NCBI RefSeq assembly: GCF_042854845.1
Contig: NZ_AP031498.1
Location: 496,001-560,000, forward strand
DNA length: 64,000 nucleotides
Reading direction: 5' to 3'
From: Maricurvus nonylphenolicus
Lineage (GTDB): Bacteria; Pseudomonadota; Gammaproteobacteria; Pseudomonadales; Cellvibrionaceae
Shown piece after piece: positions 44,872 to 53,096 of this stretch (position 1 is its first letter; each line of letters begins with the position of its first letter). Below the pieces are notes generated by a model that saw nothing but the letters and a program-made list of their open reading frames with translations, was not told the DNA's origin and ran no database searches. The translations under genes were made by a program, and so were the position numbers.

Positions 44872-45486
44872 ATGGATCTGAATATAGTAACTCCTGAAGG
44901 CGCCAAAGGTACTGTTGCAGTATCTGAAGTGACTTTCGGTCGTGAGTTTAATCAAGACCTGGTTCACCAGGCGGTAGTGGCCTACTTGGCCGGTGCGCGT
45001 CAGGGTACCAAGGCACAAAAGAACCGTTCAGCGGTTTCCGGCGGTGGCGCTAAGCCATGGCGTCAAAAAGGTACTGGCCGTGCACGTGCTGGTACTATCC
45101 GTAGCCCTCTGTGGCGTACCGGTGGTGTGACGTTTGCCGCTCAGCCTCGTAATCACGAGCAAAAGCTGAACAAGAAAATGTATCGCGCTGCTCTGCGTTG
45201 CATCCTGTCTGAGCTGAACCGTCAAGAGCGTCTGGTTGTAGTTGAGTCTTTCGATCTAGAAGCTCCTAAGACCAAAACTCTGGTTCAAAAGCTGGCTCAG
45301 TTCGATCTGAAAGATGTTCTGATCGTGACCGAGGAAGTGAGCGAGAACCTGTATCTGGCATCTCGTAACCTGCATAAGGTTAACGTTGTTGATGCAGCTG
45401 GCGTGAATCCTGTAAGCCTGATCGGTGCTGACAAGGTTGTAGTGACCGTTGATGCACTGAAGAAGTTTGAGGAGATGCTGGGATGA
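44872..45486 (+). CDS. rplD: 50S ribosomal protein L4
   Basis: 204 residues beginning MDLNIVTPEG at ATG 44872, behind GTGGGG; the TTG at 44866 is not preferred. L4 lines the exit tunnel through its long loop (about residues 40-100, GGGAKPWRQKGTGRARAG). In E. coli it also represses its own operon at the S10 leader. Its end overlaps rplW by 4 bases (ATGA), so translation is coupled. Confidence 0.97.
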   Translation: MDLNIVTPEGAKGTVAVSEVTFGREFNQDLVHQAVVAYLAGARQGTKAQKNRSAVSGGGAKPWRQKGTGRARAGTIRSPLWRTGGVTFAAQPRNHEQKLNKKMYRAALRCILSELNRQERLVVVESFDLEAPKTKTLVQKLAQFDLKDVLIVTEEVSENLYLASRNLHKVNVVDAAGVNPVSLIGADKVVVTVDALKKFEEMLG

Positions 45487-45779
45487 GCCAAGAACGTCTT
45501 TACAAAGTCCTGTTGGGCCCAGTGATTTCTGAGAAGGCTGCTATCGCAGGTGATGTTGCGAATAACGTGGTTTTCAAAGTAACCACCGACTCCAACAAGT
45601 CAGAAATTAAAGCCGCTGTTGAACTGCTGTTCGACGTTAAAGTAGATGACGTTCGTGTTATGAACGTTAAAGGCAAAACCAAGCGCACTCGCTACGGTAT
45701 CGGTAAGCGCAGCGATTGGAAAAAAGCCTACATTCGTCTAGCTGAAGGTCAAGAAATTGACTTTTCAGTAGCGGAATAA
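45483..45779 (+). CDS. rplW: 50S ribosomal protein L23
   Basis: 98 residues. L23 sits at the tunnel exit and is the docking point for trigger factor and the signal recognition particle. The start overlaps the rplD stop (ATGA). The typical KTKRTRYGIGKRSDWKKAY stretch is present. Thirteen bases separate it from rplB. Confidence 0.97.
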   Translation: MSQERLYKVLLGPVISEKAAIAGDVANNVVFKVTTDSNKSEIKAAVELLFDVKVDDVRVMNVKGKTKRTRYGIGKRSDWKKAYIRLAEGQEIDFSVAE

Positions 45780-45792
45780 GGAGATAGTTGCG

Positions 45793-46620
45793 ATGCCAAT
45801 TGTAAAACGTAAACCAACATCTCCAGGTCGTCGCTTCGTTGTAAGCGTTGTTAACCCGGATTTGCACAAAGGTGCTCCTTACGCCCCTCTGCTGGAGAAA
45901 AAGTCCAAGTCAGGCGGTCGTAACAATAATGGTCGTATTACCACTCGTCATATCGGTGGTGGCCACAAGCAGCACTACCGTGTAATTGATTTTCGTCGTA
46001 ACAAAGACGGAATCCCAGCTAAAGTTGAGCGTCTGGAATACGATCCAAACCGCAGTGCTAACATCGCGTTAGTTTGCTACCTGGATGGTGAGCGTCGCTA
46101 CATTATTGCACCTAAAGGTGTAAAAGCTGGTGACCAAGTCCAGTCTGGTGAAGATGCGCCAATCAAGGTAGGTAACACTCTGCCGATCCGCAATATTCCT
46201 GTGGGTAGCGTAATTCACTGTGTTGAACTGAAGCCTGGTAAGGGTGCGCAAATCGCACGTTCTGCTGGTACTTCTGCTCAGCTGGTTGCCCGTGATGGCC
46301 GTCACGCCACTCTGCGTCTGCGCAGCGGTGAAATGCGTAAGGTTCTGAGCGAGTGTCGCGCAACTTTGGGTGAGGTTTCTAACAGTGAGCACAACTTGCG
46401 CTCTCTGGGTAAGGCTGGTGCCTCTCGTTGGCGCGGTGTGCGTCCGACTGTTCGTGGTGTTGTAATGAACCCGGTTGATCACCCGCATGGTGGTGGTGAA
46501 GGTCGTACCTCTGGTGGCCGTCATCCTGTATCACCTTGGGGTATGCCAACTAAGGGTTACAAGACCCGCAAGAACAAGCGCACCGATAACATGATTGTTC
46601 GTCGTCGCGGTAAGAAATAA
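45793..46620 (+). CDS. rplB: 50S ribosomal protein L2
   Basis: 275 residues, normal length. L2 is needed for subunit joining and supports peptidyl transferase. The invariant HPHGGGEGRTSGGRHPVSPWG region near residues 230-250, with the key histidine, is intact. GGAGATA lies upstream of the ATG. Confidence 0.98.
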   Translation: MPIVKRKPTSPGRRFVVSVVNPDLHKGAPYAPLLEKKSKSGGRNNNGRITTRHIGGGHKQHYRVIDFRRNKDGIPAKVERLEYDPNRSANIALVCYLDGERRYIIAPKGVKAGDQVQSGEDAPIKVGNTLPIRNIPVGSVIHCVELKPGKGAQIARSAGTSAQLVARDGRHATLRLRSGEMRKVLSECRATLGEVSNSEHNLRSLGKAGASRWRGVRPTVRGVVMNPVDHPHGGGEGRTSGGRHPVSPWGMPTKGYKTRKNKRTDNMIVRRRGKK

Positions 46621-46651
46621 TCGCGGTCGCACTAGCTAAGAGGAAAACAGA

Positions 46652-46927
46652 GTGCCACGTTCACTGAAAAAAGGTCCTTTTATCGATCTTCACTTGATTA
46701 AGAAGGTTGAGACTGCGATCGAAAACAATGACCGTCGTCCTATCAAGACTTGGTCTCGCCGTTCCATGGTTATGCCGGAAATGGTGGGTCTGACAATTGC
46801 TGTGCACAACGGTCGTCAGCACGTCCCCGTTCTCGTTAACGAAGAGATGGTAGGACATAAATTAGGCGAGTTTGCAGCGACCCGTACTTATCGCGGTCAC
46901 ATTGCAGACAAGAAAGCGAAGCGTTAA
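46652..46927 (+). CDS. rpsS: 30S ribosomal protein S19
   Basis: 91 residues from GTG 46652, with AGAGGAAAA upstream. Head protein of the 30S that contacts S13 and the A site. Begins PRSLKKGPFIDLHL, as is usual for the family. GTG starts are common for this gene. Confidence 0.97.
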   Translation: MPRSLKKGPFIDLHLIKKVETAIENNDRRPIKTWSRRSMVMPEMVGLTIAVHNGRQHVPVLVNEEMVGHKLGEFAATRTYRGHIADKKAKR

Positions 46928-46943
46928 GCGCGAGGTAATTACG

Positions 46944-47276
46944 ATGGAAGTAGCAGCAAAGCTAAGCGGTGCTCAACTGTCGGCGCAAAAAGCGCGTCTG
47001 GTAGCCGATCAGATTCGTGGTAAACACGTTGAAGAGGCTCTGGACATTCTTGCTTTCAGCCAGAAGAAAGGCGCTGCCATCATCAAGAAAGTGCTGGAGT
47101 CTGCAATTGCAAACGCCGAGCACAATGAAGGCGCTGATGTTGACGAGTTAAAAGTATCTACGATTTTTGTAGATGAGGGCGTTACCATGAAACGTATCCG
47201 TCCTCGCGCTAAAGGCCGTGCAGATCGCATCCTTAAGCGTTCTTGTCACATCACCGTTAAAGTAGCCGATCAGTAA
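46944..47276 (+). CDS. rplV: 50S ribosomal protein L22
   Basis: 110 residues from ATG 46944 (MEVAAKLSGAQLSAQKARLV), behind GCGAGG. Longer in-frame readings overlap rpsS and are not used. L22 binds 23S rRNA domains and its hairpin (KRIRPRAKGRADRI) lines the exit tunnel, the region where macrolide-resistance changes occur. Confidence 0.97.
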   Translation: MEVAAKLSGAQLSAQKARLVADQIRGKHVEEALDILAFSQKKGAAIIKKVLESAIANAEHNEGADVDELKVSTIFVDEGVTMKRIRPRAKGRADRILKRSCHITVKVADQ

Positions 47277-47287
47277 GAGTAGACGCT

Positions 47288-47968
47288 ATGGGTCAGAAAG
47301 TACATCCGACAGGTATTCGTCTGGGCATCGTTAAAAAGCACACCTCTACTTGGTATGCCGGCAGCGATGAGTATGCAGACAAGTTGAACACCGACCTGAA
47401 AGTACGTGAGTACATTCAGAAATCACTGGCGCACGCGTCAGTAAGTCGTGTAGACATCGAGCGTCCGGCTAACACCGCACGCATTACTATTCACACTGCC
47501 CGTCCAGGTATTGTGATTGGTAAAAAAGGTGAAGATGTTGAAAAACTGCGCGCAGCTGTAAGCAAGCAGATGGGCGTTCCCGTTCACATCAACATCGAAG
47601 AAATCCGCAAGCCTGATCTGGATGCGGCTCTGGTAGCGCAAAGCGTTGCACAGCAGTTGGAGCGTCGTGTGATGTTCCGCCGCGCTATGAAGCGCGCTGT
47701 ACAAAATGCCATGCGTCAGGGCGCAGAAGGAATCAAAATTCAGGTTGGTGGTCGTCTGGGCGGTGCTGAAATTGCACGTTCAGAATGGTACCGCGAAGGT
47801 CGTGTGCCTCTACACACTTTGCGTGCCGACATTGACTACGCCACGGCCGAGGCGTCAACTACCTACGGCATCATTGGCGTGAAAGTTTGGATCTTCAAGG
47901 GCGAAGTTATCGGCGGCATCGAAGAAGTCGAAGCTAAAGCTAAGCCTAAGAAGAAAGGCTCAAAGTAA
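47288..47968 (+). CDS. rpsC: 30S ribosomal protein S3
   Basis: 226 residues. An N-terminal KH domain (GXXG loop in IVIGKKGEDVEKLR, about residues 75-90) and a C-terminal S3 domain. With S4 and S5 it forms the mRNA entry tunnel and unwinds mRNA. A lysine-rich tail ends the protein. Confidence 0.98.
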   Translation: MGQKVHPTGIRLGIVKKHTSTWYAGSDEYADKLNTDLKVREYIQKSLAHASVSRVDIERPANTARITIHTARPGIVIGKKGEDVEKLRAAVSKQMGVPVHINIEEIRKPDLDAALVAQSVAQQLERRVMFRRAMKRAVQNAMRQGAEGIKIQVGGRLGGAEIARSEWYREGRVPLHTLRADIDYATAEASTTYGIIGVKVWIFKGEVIGGIEEVEAKAKPKKKGSK

Positions 47969-47980
47969 GGGGTACGCAAG

Positions 47981-48394
47981 ATGCTACAACCGAAGCGTAC
48001 AAAGTTTCGTAAGCAACAAAAAGGCCGCAATCGTGGTCTGGCCCATCGCGGTTCAAAGGTAAGCTTTGGTGAGTTTGCCCTGAAAGCGACAGGCCGCGGA
48101 CGCATTACCGCCCGTCAGATCGAGGCAGCACGTCGTGCAATGACTCGTCACATTAAGCGTGGTGGTAAAATTTGGATCCGTGTGTTCCCGGACAAACCTA
48201 TTACTGCCAAGCCTCTGGAAGTACGTCAGGGTAAAGGTAAGGGTAACGTGGAATATTGGGTGGCACAAATTCAGCCCGGTAAAGTGCTGTATGAGATGGA
48301 AGGTGTATCTGAAGATCTCGCACGTGAAGCATTTGCCTTGGCCGCTGCTAAGTTGCCAGTAAATACAACCTTCGTGAAACGTTCGGTGATGTAA
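47981..48394 (+). CDS. rplP: 50S ribosomal protein L16
   Basis: 137 residues, MLQPKRTKFRKQQKGR start. L16 helps organise the A-site tRNA region of the 50S; its arginine near residue 81 is a known hydroxylation site in E. coli. The TAA stop shares one base with the rpmC ATG, giving coupled translation. Confidence 0.98.
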   Translation: MLQPKRTKFRKQQKGRNRGLAHRGSKVSFGEFALKATGRGRITARQIEAARRAMTRHIKRGGKIWIRVFPDKPITAKPLEVRQGKGKGNVEYWVAQIQPGKVLYEMEGVSEDLAREAFALAAAKLPVNTTFVKRSVM

Positions 48395-48585
48395 TGAAAG
48401 CTTCAGAACTCCGCGAAAAATCTGTTGAAGAACTGAATGGCGAGCTGATCACTCAGCTGGAAAGCCAGTTCAAACTTCGCATGCAGGCTTCTACTGGTCA
48501 ATTGGCTCAGTCTCACCTGTTGAAACAGGTTCGCCGCGATATCGCTCGCATTAAAACAGTGCTGAATGAAAAGGCAGGTAACTAA
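48394..48585 (+). CDS. rpmC: 50S ribosomal protein L29
   Basis: 63 residues, two helices, sited beside L23 at the tunnel exit. The ATG overlaps the rplP stop by one base, and rpsQ follows after only two bases, so the three genes are translated as a unit. Confidence 0.97.
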   Translation: MKASELREKSVEELNGELITQLESQFKLRMQASTGQLAQSHLLKQVRRDIARIKTVLNEKAGN

Positions 48586-48587
48586 CG

Positions 48588-48854
48588 ATGGCTCAGGCAG
48601 AAAAATTAGTACGTCAGCTGACTGGCAAAGTTGTTAGCGACAAAATGGATAAAACCATTACTGTCCTTATCGAGCGCCGTGTTAAGCACCCGATTTATGG
48701 CAAGTATGTCAGTAAGTCATCCAAGCTGAAGGCTCATGACGAAAGCAATGAGGCTAAGACTGGTGATGTTGTGACTATTCAAGAGTCACGCCCACTGTCA
48801 AAGTCAAAGTCTTGGGCTTTGGTTAAAATTGAAGAACGCGCTGCTGAAATTTAA
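48588..48854 (+). CDS. rpsQ: 30S ribosomal protein S17
   Basis: 88 residues, an OB-fold primary 16S binder. The SDKMDKTITVLIERRVKHPIYGK core is standard. It is the last gene of the classical S10 operon; the 30-base gap to rplN holds no terminator, so transcription probably continues into spc. Confidence 0.97.
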   Translation: MAQAEKLVRQLTGKVVSDKMDKTITVLIERRVKHPIYGKYVSKSSKLKAHDESNEAKTGDVVTIQESRPLSKSKSWALVKIEERAAEI

Positions 48855-48884
48855 GCAGCGTATTAAAAGTTTCGGAGACGAACG

Positions 48885-49253
48885 ATGATTCAAACGCAAT
48901 CATACTTGGACGTAGCGGACAACAGTGGTGCCCGTCGCGTTATGTGCATCAAGGTGCTTGGTGGCTCCCATCGTCGTTATGCCTCTGTGGGTGACATTAT
49001 TAAGGTGACCGTTAAGGAAGCCATCCCCCGCGGTAAGGTAAAAAAAGGTCAGGTAATGAACGCTGTTGTAGTTCGCACCAAAAAAGGTGTTCGCCGCAAC
49101 GACGGTTCTCTGATCAAATTTGACGACAACGCTGCTGTACTGCTGAACAACCAGGATGCTCCAGTGGGCACCCGTATTTTCGGCCCAGTAACTCGTGAGT
49201 TACGTGGCGAGAAGTTTATGAAAATCATCTCTTTGGCTCCAGAGGTTCTGTAA
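48885..49253 (+). CDS. rplN: 50S ribosomal protein L14
   Basis: 122 residues, first gene of the spc set. L14 forms an intersubunit bridge and binds the silencing factor RsfS in E. coli. Start MIQTQSYLDVADNSGARRVM is preceded by CGGAGACG. Confidence 0.98.
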   Translation: MIQTQSYLDVADNSGARRVMCIKVLGGSHRRYASVGDIIKVTVKEAIPRGKVKKGQVMNAVVVRTKKGVRRNDGSLIKFDDNAAVLLNNQDAPVGTRIFGPVTRELRGEKFMKIISLAPEVL

Positions 49254-49294
49254 ATACAGACCTCCGGTAACCTGAGAGATTTGAGGACAGGGTT

Positions 49295-49612
49295 ATGCGT
49301 AAAATTAAACGTGATGACGAAGTGATTGTGATCGCAGGTCGCGATAAAGGTAAGCGCGGTAAAGTAGTTCGCGTTCTTGCTGACAATCGCTTGATCGTGT
49401 CCGGTGTTCACATGATTAAGAAACACCAAAAACCTAACCCGCAAGCGGGTGTTGCTGGTGGGATTGTGGAGAAAGAAGCTCCGATCCAGGTTTCTAACGT
49501 AGCTATCTTTAACGGTGCTACTCAGAAAGCAGATCGTGTAGGTTTCAAAATCCTTGAAGACGGCAAGAAGATTCGCATCTTCAAATCCAACGGCGAAGCT
49601 GTAGACGCTTAA
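49295..49612 (+). CDS. rplX: 50S ribosomal protein L24
   Basis: 105 residues. One of the assembly initiators of the 50S, with an N-terminal KOW motif (DEVIVIAGRDKGKRGKVVRV). Preceded by GAGGACAGGG; 41 bases after rplN. Confidence 0.97.
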   Translation: MRKIKRDDEVIVIAGRDKGKRGKVVRVLADNRLIVSGVHMIKKHQKPNPQAGVAGGIVEKEAPIQVSNVAIFNGATQKADRVGFKILEDGKKIRIFKSNGEAVDA

Positions 49613-49652
49613 GCTTTGCTTAAGTGAATGCAATAGCAAACGGTATTAAAAC

Positions 49653-50192
49653 ATGGCTAAGTTGAAAGAACTTTACCAAAGCGAGCTGGCCCCTAAGCTG
49701 AAAGAAGAGCTGGGTTTAGACAACGTAATGGCGGTACCTAAAATTACCAAAATTACTGTCAACATGGGTGTAGGCGAAGCTATTGGTGACAAGAAAGTGC
49801 TTGAGCACGCTGTCGGCGACTTGGAAAAAATCACAGGCCAAAAGGTTGTGGTTACCAAGGCACGCAAATCTATCGCAGGCTTTAAAGTCCGTGAAGATTG
49901 GCCGATTGGCTGCAAAGTAACTCTGCGTAAAGAGCGCATGTACGAATTTTTGGAGCGTTTGATCGCAATCGCTATTCCACGTATTCGTGACTTCCGTGGT
50001 ATCAGTCCTAAGCAGTTTGATGGTCGTGGTAACTTCTCTATGGGTGTATCTGAGCAGATCATCTTCCCAGAGATTGATTACGACAAAATCGACAAGCTGC
50101 GTGGTTTGGATATTTGTATCACAACTACTGCACGTAACGATGATGAAGGCCGCGCTTTGCTGAAAGCCTTCAACTTCCCGTTCAAAGGCTAA
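49653..50192 (+). CDS. rplE: 50S ribosomal protein L5
   Basis: 179 residues. Binds 5S rRNA and contacts the P-site tRNA in the central protuberance. In E. coli the S8 repressor site lies at this point of the spc mRNA; I could not verify the fold here. Gap to rplX 40 bases. Confidence 0.98.
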   Translation: MAKLKELYQSELAPKLKEELGLDNVMAVPKITKITVNMGVGEAIGDKKVLEHAVGDLEKITGQKVVVTKARKSIAGFKVREDWPIGCKVTLRKERMYEFLERLIAIAIPRIRDFRGISPKQFDGRGNFSMGVSEQIIFPEIDYDKIDKLRGLDICITTTARNDDEGRALLKAFNFPFKG

Positions 50193-50203
50193 AGGTAGAT
50201 ATC

Positions 50204-50509
50204 ATGGCTAAGAAATCTATGATTGCTCGTGAAGCTAAGCGTACTCGCACTGTTGCTAAGTTCGCTGCTAAGCGTGCTGAGCTGAAGGCGATTATTGCCA
50301 ATCCAGAGTCTTCTGAAGACGATGTTTGGGCAGCGCAAATCAAGCTGCAGAAACTACCACGTGATGCCAGCCCTGTACGTCAGCAACGTCGTTGTCAGGT
50401 AACTGGTCGTCCGCACGCTGTATACCGCAAGTTCGGCCTGTGCCGTAACAAACTGCGCGAAGCAGCCATGCGTGGTGATGTCCCTGGTCTGGTTAAGGCT
50501 AGCTGGTAA
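50204..50509 (+). CDS. rpsN: 30S ribosomal protein S14 (zinc-free form)
   Basis: 101 residues, the longer form without the CxxC-CxxC zinc ribbon; only two cysteines are seen (QRRCQ and GLCRN). 30S head protein. Confidence 0.97.
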   Translation: MAKKSMIAREAKRTRTVAKFAAKRAELKAIIANPESSEDDVWAAQIKLQKLPRDASPVRQQRRCQVTGRPHAVYRKFGLCRNKLREAAMRGDVPGLVKASW

Positions 50510-50539
50510 GCAGTCAGCTGAATTTAGGAGCAAAGTCAT

Positions 50540-50932
50540 ATGAGTATGCAAGATCCGTTGGCAGATATGCTGACTCGCATCCGCAACGCTCAACAAGTCG
50601 GTAAAGCAAACGTTGCTATGCCGTCTTCTAAGCTGAAAGTAAATGTTGCCAAAGTTCTGTTGGACGAAGGCTACGTTACTGGTTACGAAGTGTCTGGCGA
50701 CGTAAAACCAGAGCTGACCATCGAACTGAAATACTTCGAAGGTAAGCCTGTTATTGCTGAACTGGATCGCGTTAGTCGTCCTGGTCTGCGCAACTACGCT
50801 GGCAAAGCTGAATTGCCATCCGTACGTGGCGGCCTGGGTATCGCAATCGTATCCACTAGTAAAGGTGTAATGACTGACCGTGCAGCTCGCGAAGCGGGTG
50901 TTGGCGGTGAAGTTCTTTGCACTGTTTTCTAA
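50540..50932 (+). CDS. rpsH: 30S ribosomal protein S8
   Basis: 130 residues starting MSMQDPLADMLTRIRNAQ. Central 16S binder and, in E. coli, translational repressor of the spc operon. TTAGGAG precedes the ATG at 50540. Confidence 0.98.
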   Translation: MSMQDPLADMLTRIRNAQQVGKANVAMPSSKLKVNVAKVLLDEGYVTGYEVSGDVKPELTIELKYFEGKPVIAELDRVSRPGLRNYAGKAELPSVRGGLGIAIVSTSKGVMTDRAAREAGVGGEVLCTVF

Positions 50933-50960
50933 GAATTAAGTATTAAACGGGAATTCGACA

Positions 50961-51494
50961 ATGTCTCGAGTTGCAAATAGTCCGGTTGAAGTACCTGCTG
51001 GTGTACAGGTGACCCTGAAGGGTCAGGACCTGTCCGTAAAAGGCGGCAATGGTACATTGGCACTGGAAATTAACGAGAAAGTAGAAGTTGCTCAGAACGA
51101 AAATGTTCTGACCTTCGCTGCTCGTGATGGTGCCAAGCAGTCCCGCGCGTTGGCGGGCACTACACGTGCTCTGGTCAACAATATGGTAGTTGGCGTTAGC
51201 AAAGGTTTCGAAAAGAAACTGGTGCTGAACGGCGTTGGTTACCGTACTAAAGTGTCGGGCAAATCTGTAGACCTGACTCTGGGTTTCTCCCATCCTGTTG
51301 TTTATAACCTGCCAGAAGGTGTAACCGCAGAAAGCCCAAGTCAGACCGAAATCGTACTGAAGAGCGCTGATAAGCAGCTGCTCGGTCAGGTAGCCGCGGA
51401 GATCCGCGCATTCCGTCCACCAGAGCCTTACAAAGGTAAAGGTGTTCGCTACGCTGACGAATATGTACGTCGTAAAGAAGCTAAGAAGAAGTAG
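50961..51494 (+). CDS. rplF: 50S ribosomal protein L6
   Basis: 177 residues with two related L6 folds; the C-terminal signature PPEPYKGKGVRY is present. Located near the factor-binding region. Stop TAG; 10 bases to rplR. Confidence 0.98.
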   Translation: MSRVANSPVEVPAGVQVTLKGQDLSVKGGNGTLALEINEKVEVAQNENVLTFAARDGAKQSRALAGTTRALVNNMVVGVSKGFEKKLVLNGVGYRTKVSGKSVDLTLGFSHPVVYNLPEGVTAESPSQTEIVLKSADKQLLGQVAAEIRAFRPPEPYKGKGVRYADEYVRRKEAKKK

Positions 51495-51504
51495 GGCATA
51501 GGTT

Positions 51505-51855
51505 ATGAGCGATAAGAAAACAACTCGTTTACGCCGTTCGCGTCGTGCTCGCGCCAAGATCCGTGAGTTGGGTGTTACCCGTTTGTGTGTAAACCGCACC
51601 CCACGTCACATCTACGCGCAGATCATTTCTGCTGAAGGTGACAAGGTACTGGCTCAGGCTTCTACTTTAGATAAGTCTTTGCGTTCTGGTAAAACTGGTA
51701 ATGCCGATGCTGCTAAAGCAGTAGGTGCATTGATCGCTGAGCGCGCTAAAGCGGCCGGCGTTACCCAGGTTGCTTTTGACCGTAGTGGTTTCAAATACCA
51801 CGGTCGTGTAGCTGCTCTGGCTGACGCTGCTCGTGAAGCTGGTTTAGAATTCTAA
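51505..51855 (+). CDS. rplR: 50S ribosomal protein L18
   Basis: 116 residues, basic N-terminus (MSDKKTTRLRRSRRARAKIRE). Binds 5S rRNA together with L5 and L25 in the central protuberance. RBS in GGGCATAGG. Confidence 0.97.
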   Translation: MSDKKTTRLRRSRRARAKIRELGVTRLCVNRTPRHIYAQIISAEGDKVLAQASTLDKSLRSGKTGNADAAKAVGALIAERAKAAGVTQVAFDRSGFKYHGRVAALADAAREAGLEF

Positions 51856-51865
51856 AGGTTGAGAT

Positions 51866-52375
51866 ATGGCTTACAACAAGAAAGACGAACGTAACGACGA
51901 AGGCCTGCAGGAAAAGCTGGTTCAGGTTAACCGTGTTGCCAAGACTGTTAAAGGTGGCCGTATCTTTACCTTCACCGCGCTGACTGTAGTTGGCGACGGT
52001 AATGGTAAGGTTGGCTTCGGTCGCGGTAAAGCTCGCGAAGTACCTGCTGCTATCCAAAAGGCTATGGAAGCTGCTCGCCGCAATATGGTTAATGTTGAGC
52101 TGGACGGTGACACCATCCAGTACGCAACGACTGGCCGTCACGGTGGTTCCAAGGTTTACATGCAGCCCGCTTCTCAGGGTACTGGTGTAATTGCCGGTGG
52201 TGCTATGCGTGCCGTATTCGAAATTGCTGGCGTTCAGAACGTACTTGCCAAGTGCTATGGTTCTACTAACCCTGTAAACGTGGTTCGTGCAACCTTTAAA
52301 GCGCTTAAAGATATGGCTTCTCCAGAAGCTATCGCTGCAAAGCGTGGCAAGAGCGTTGAAGATATTCTGAACTAA
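51866..52375 (+). CDS. rpsE: 30S ribosomal protein S5
   Basis: 169 residues. The N-terminal double-stranded RNA-binding fold contains the loop VKGGRIFTFTALTVVGDGNG, the site of spectinomycin-resistance changes in other bacteria. Important for translational accuracy. Confidence 0.98.
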   Translation: MAYNKKDERNDEGLQEKLVQVNRVAKTVKGGRIFTFTALTVVGDGNGKVGFGRGKAREVPAAIQKAMEAARRNMVNVELDGDTIQYATTGRHGGSKVYMQPASQGTGVIAGGAMRAVFEIAGVQNVLAKCYGSTNPVNVVRATFKALKDMASPEAIAAKRGKSVEDILN

Positions 52376-52391
52376 TCAGTAACTACTGATT
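52374..52391 (+). promoter_or_regulatory. Small hairpin after rpsE
   Basis: A perfect 8-bp inverted repeat, AATCAGTA at 52374-52381 with TACTGATT at 52384-52391, spanning the rpsE stop region. It has no T run, so it is more likely an RNA-processing or stability element than a terminator. Confidence 0.35.
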
Positions 52392-52411
52392 ATTAAGGTT
52401 GGATTAGGACC

Positions 52412-52597
52412 ATGGCTAAGAAAAAAATTCAAGTGACTCAGGTGAAAAGCGTAGCTGGCCGCCTGAAGAACCACCAAGCTTGTGTTGCAGGCTTGGGCTT
52501 GCGCCGCATTGGTCACACTGTTGAAGTAGAAGATACTCCTTCAGTTCGTGGCATGATCAACAAAGTCAATTACCTGGTTAAGGTTGAGGGTGAGTAA
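52412..52597 (+). CDS. rpmD: 50S ribosomal protein L30
   Basis: 61 residues, MAKKKIQVTQVKSVAGR start. Small 50S protein, absent in some lineages. rplO begins one base after its stop. Confidence 0.97.
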   Translation: MAKKKIQVTQVKSVAGRLKNHQACVAGLGLRRIGHTVEVEDTPSVRGMINKVNYLVKVEGE

Positions 52598-52598
52598 C

Positions 52599-53033
52599 AT
52601 GCGTTTAAATACTCTGAGTCCTGCACCTGGTCGTGTAAAAGCCAAGAAACGCGTTGGTCGCGGTATTGGTAGCGGTTTTGGTAAGACTGCAGGTCGCGGT
52701 CATAAAGGTCAGAAGGCTCGTTCCGGTGGACAGACTGTTCCTGGATTCGAGGGTGGCCAGATGCCAATTCAGAAGCGTTTGCCAAAATACGGTTTTACTT
52801 CCCGTATTGGCCGCGTTACTGCTGAGGTTCGTTTGGCTGAACTGAACTTGATTGAAGGCGACGTAGTAGATCTGGCAGCTTTGAAAGCGGCTGACGTTAT
52901 CAAAGAGAACATGAAACGTGCTAAGATCTTCCTTTCCGGCGAACTGACCAAAGCAGTTACTGTTAAAGGTCTCGCTGTAACCAAAGGCGCTAAAGCAGCC
53001 ATTGAAGCTGCTGGCGGTAAAGTCGAAGAATAA
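52599..53033 (+). CDS. rplO: 50S ribosomal protein L15
   Basis: 144 residues from ATG 52599 (MRLNTLSPAPGRVKAKKRVGRG); the earlier GTG/ATG starts inside rpmD are not used. Gly-rich extended N-terminus, late-assembly protein. Confidence 0.97.
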   Translation: MRLNTLSPAPGRVKAKKRVGRGIGSGFGKTAGRGHKGQKARSGGQTVPGFEGGQMPIQKRLPKYGFTSRIGRVTAEVRLAELNLIEGDVVDLAALKAADVIKENMKRAKIFLSGELTKAVTVKGLAVTKGAKAAIEAAGGKVEE

Positions 53034-53040
53034 GCCAGTT

Positions 53041-53086
53041 CTAGTTACTAGTCCTCTAGTGGCTAGTGACTAGCACTAGTAATTAG
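53041..53086 (+). promoter_or_regulatory. CTAG-dense stem-loop before secY
   Basis: Six CTAG tetramers lie within 39 bases (53041, 53048, 53056, 53063, 53070, 53076). The flanks form a 12-bp stem (53041-53052 with 53075-53086, one G-U pair). It lies 11 bases ahead of the secY ATG and may control secY translation. Confidence 0.5.
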
Positions 53087-53096
53087 AGACTGTTTT

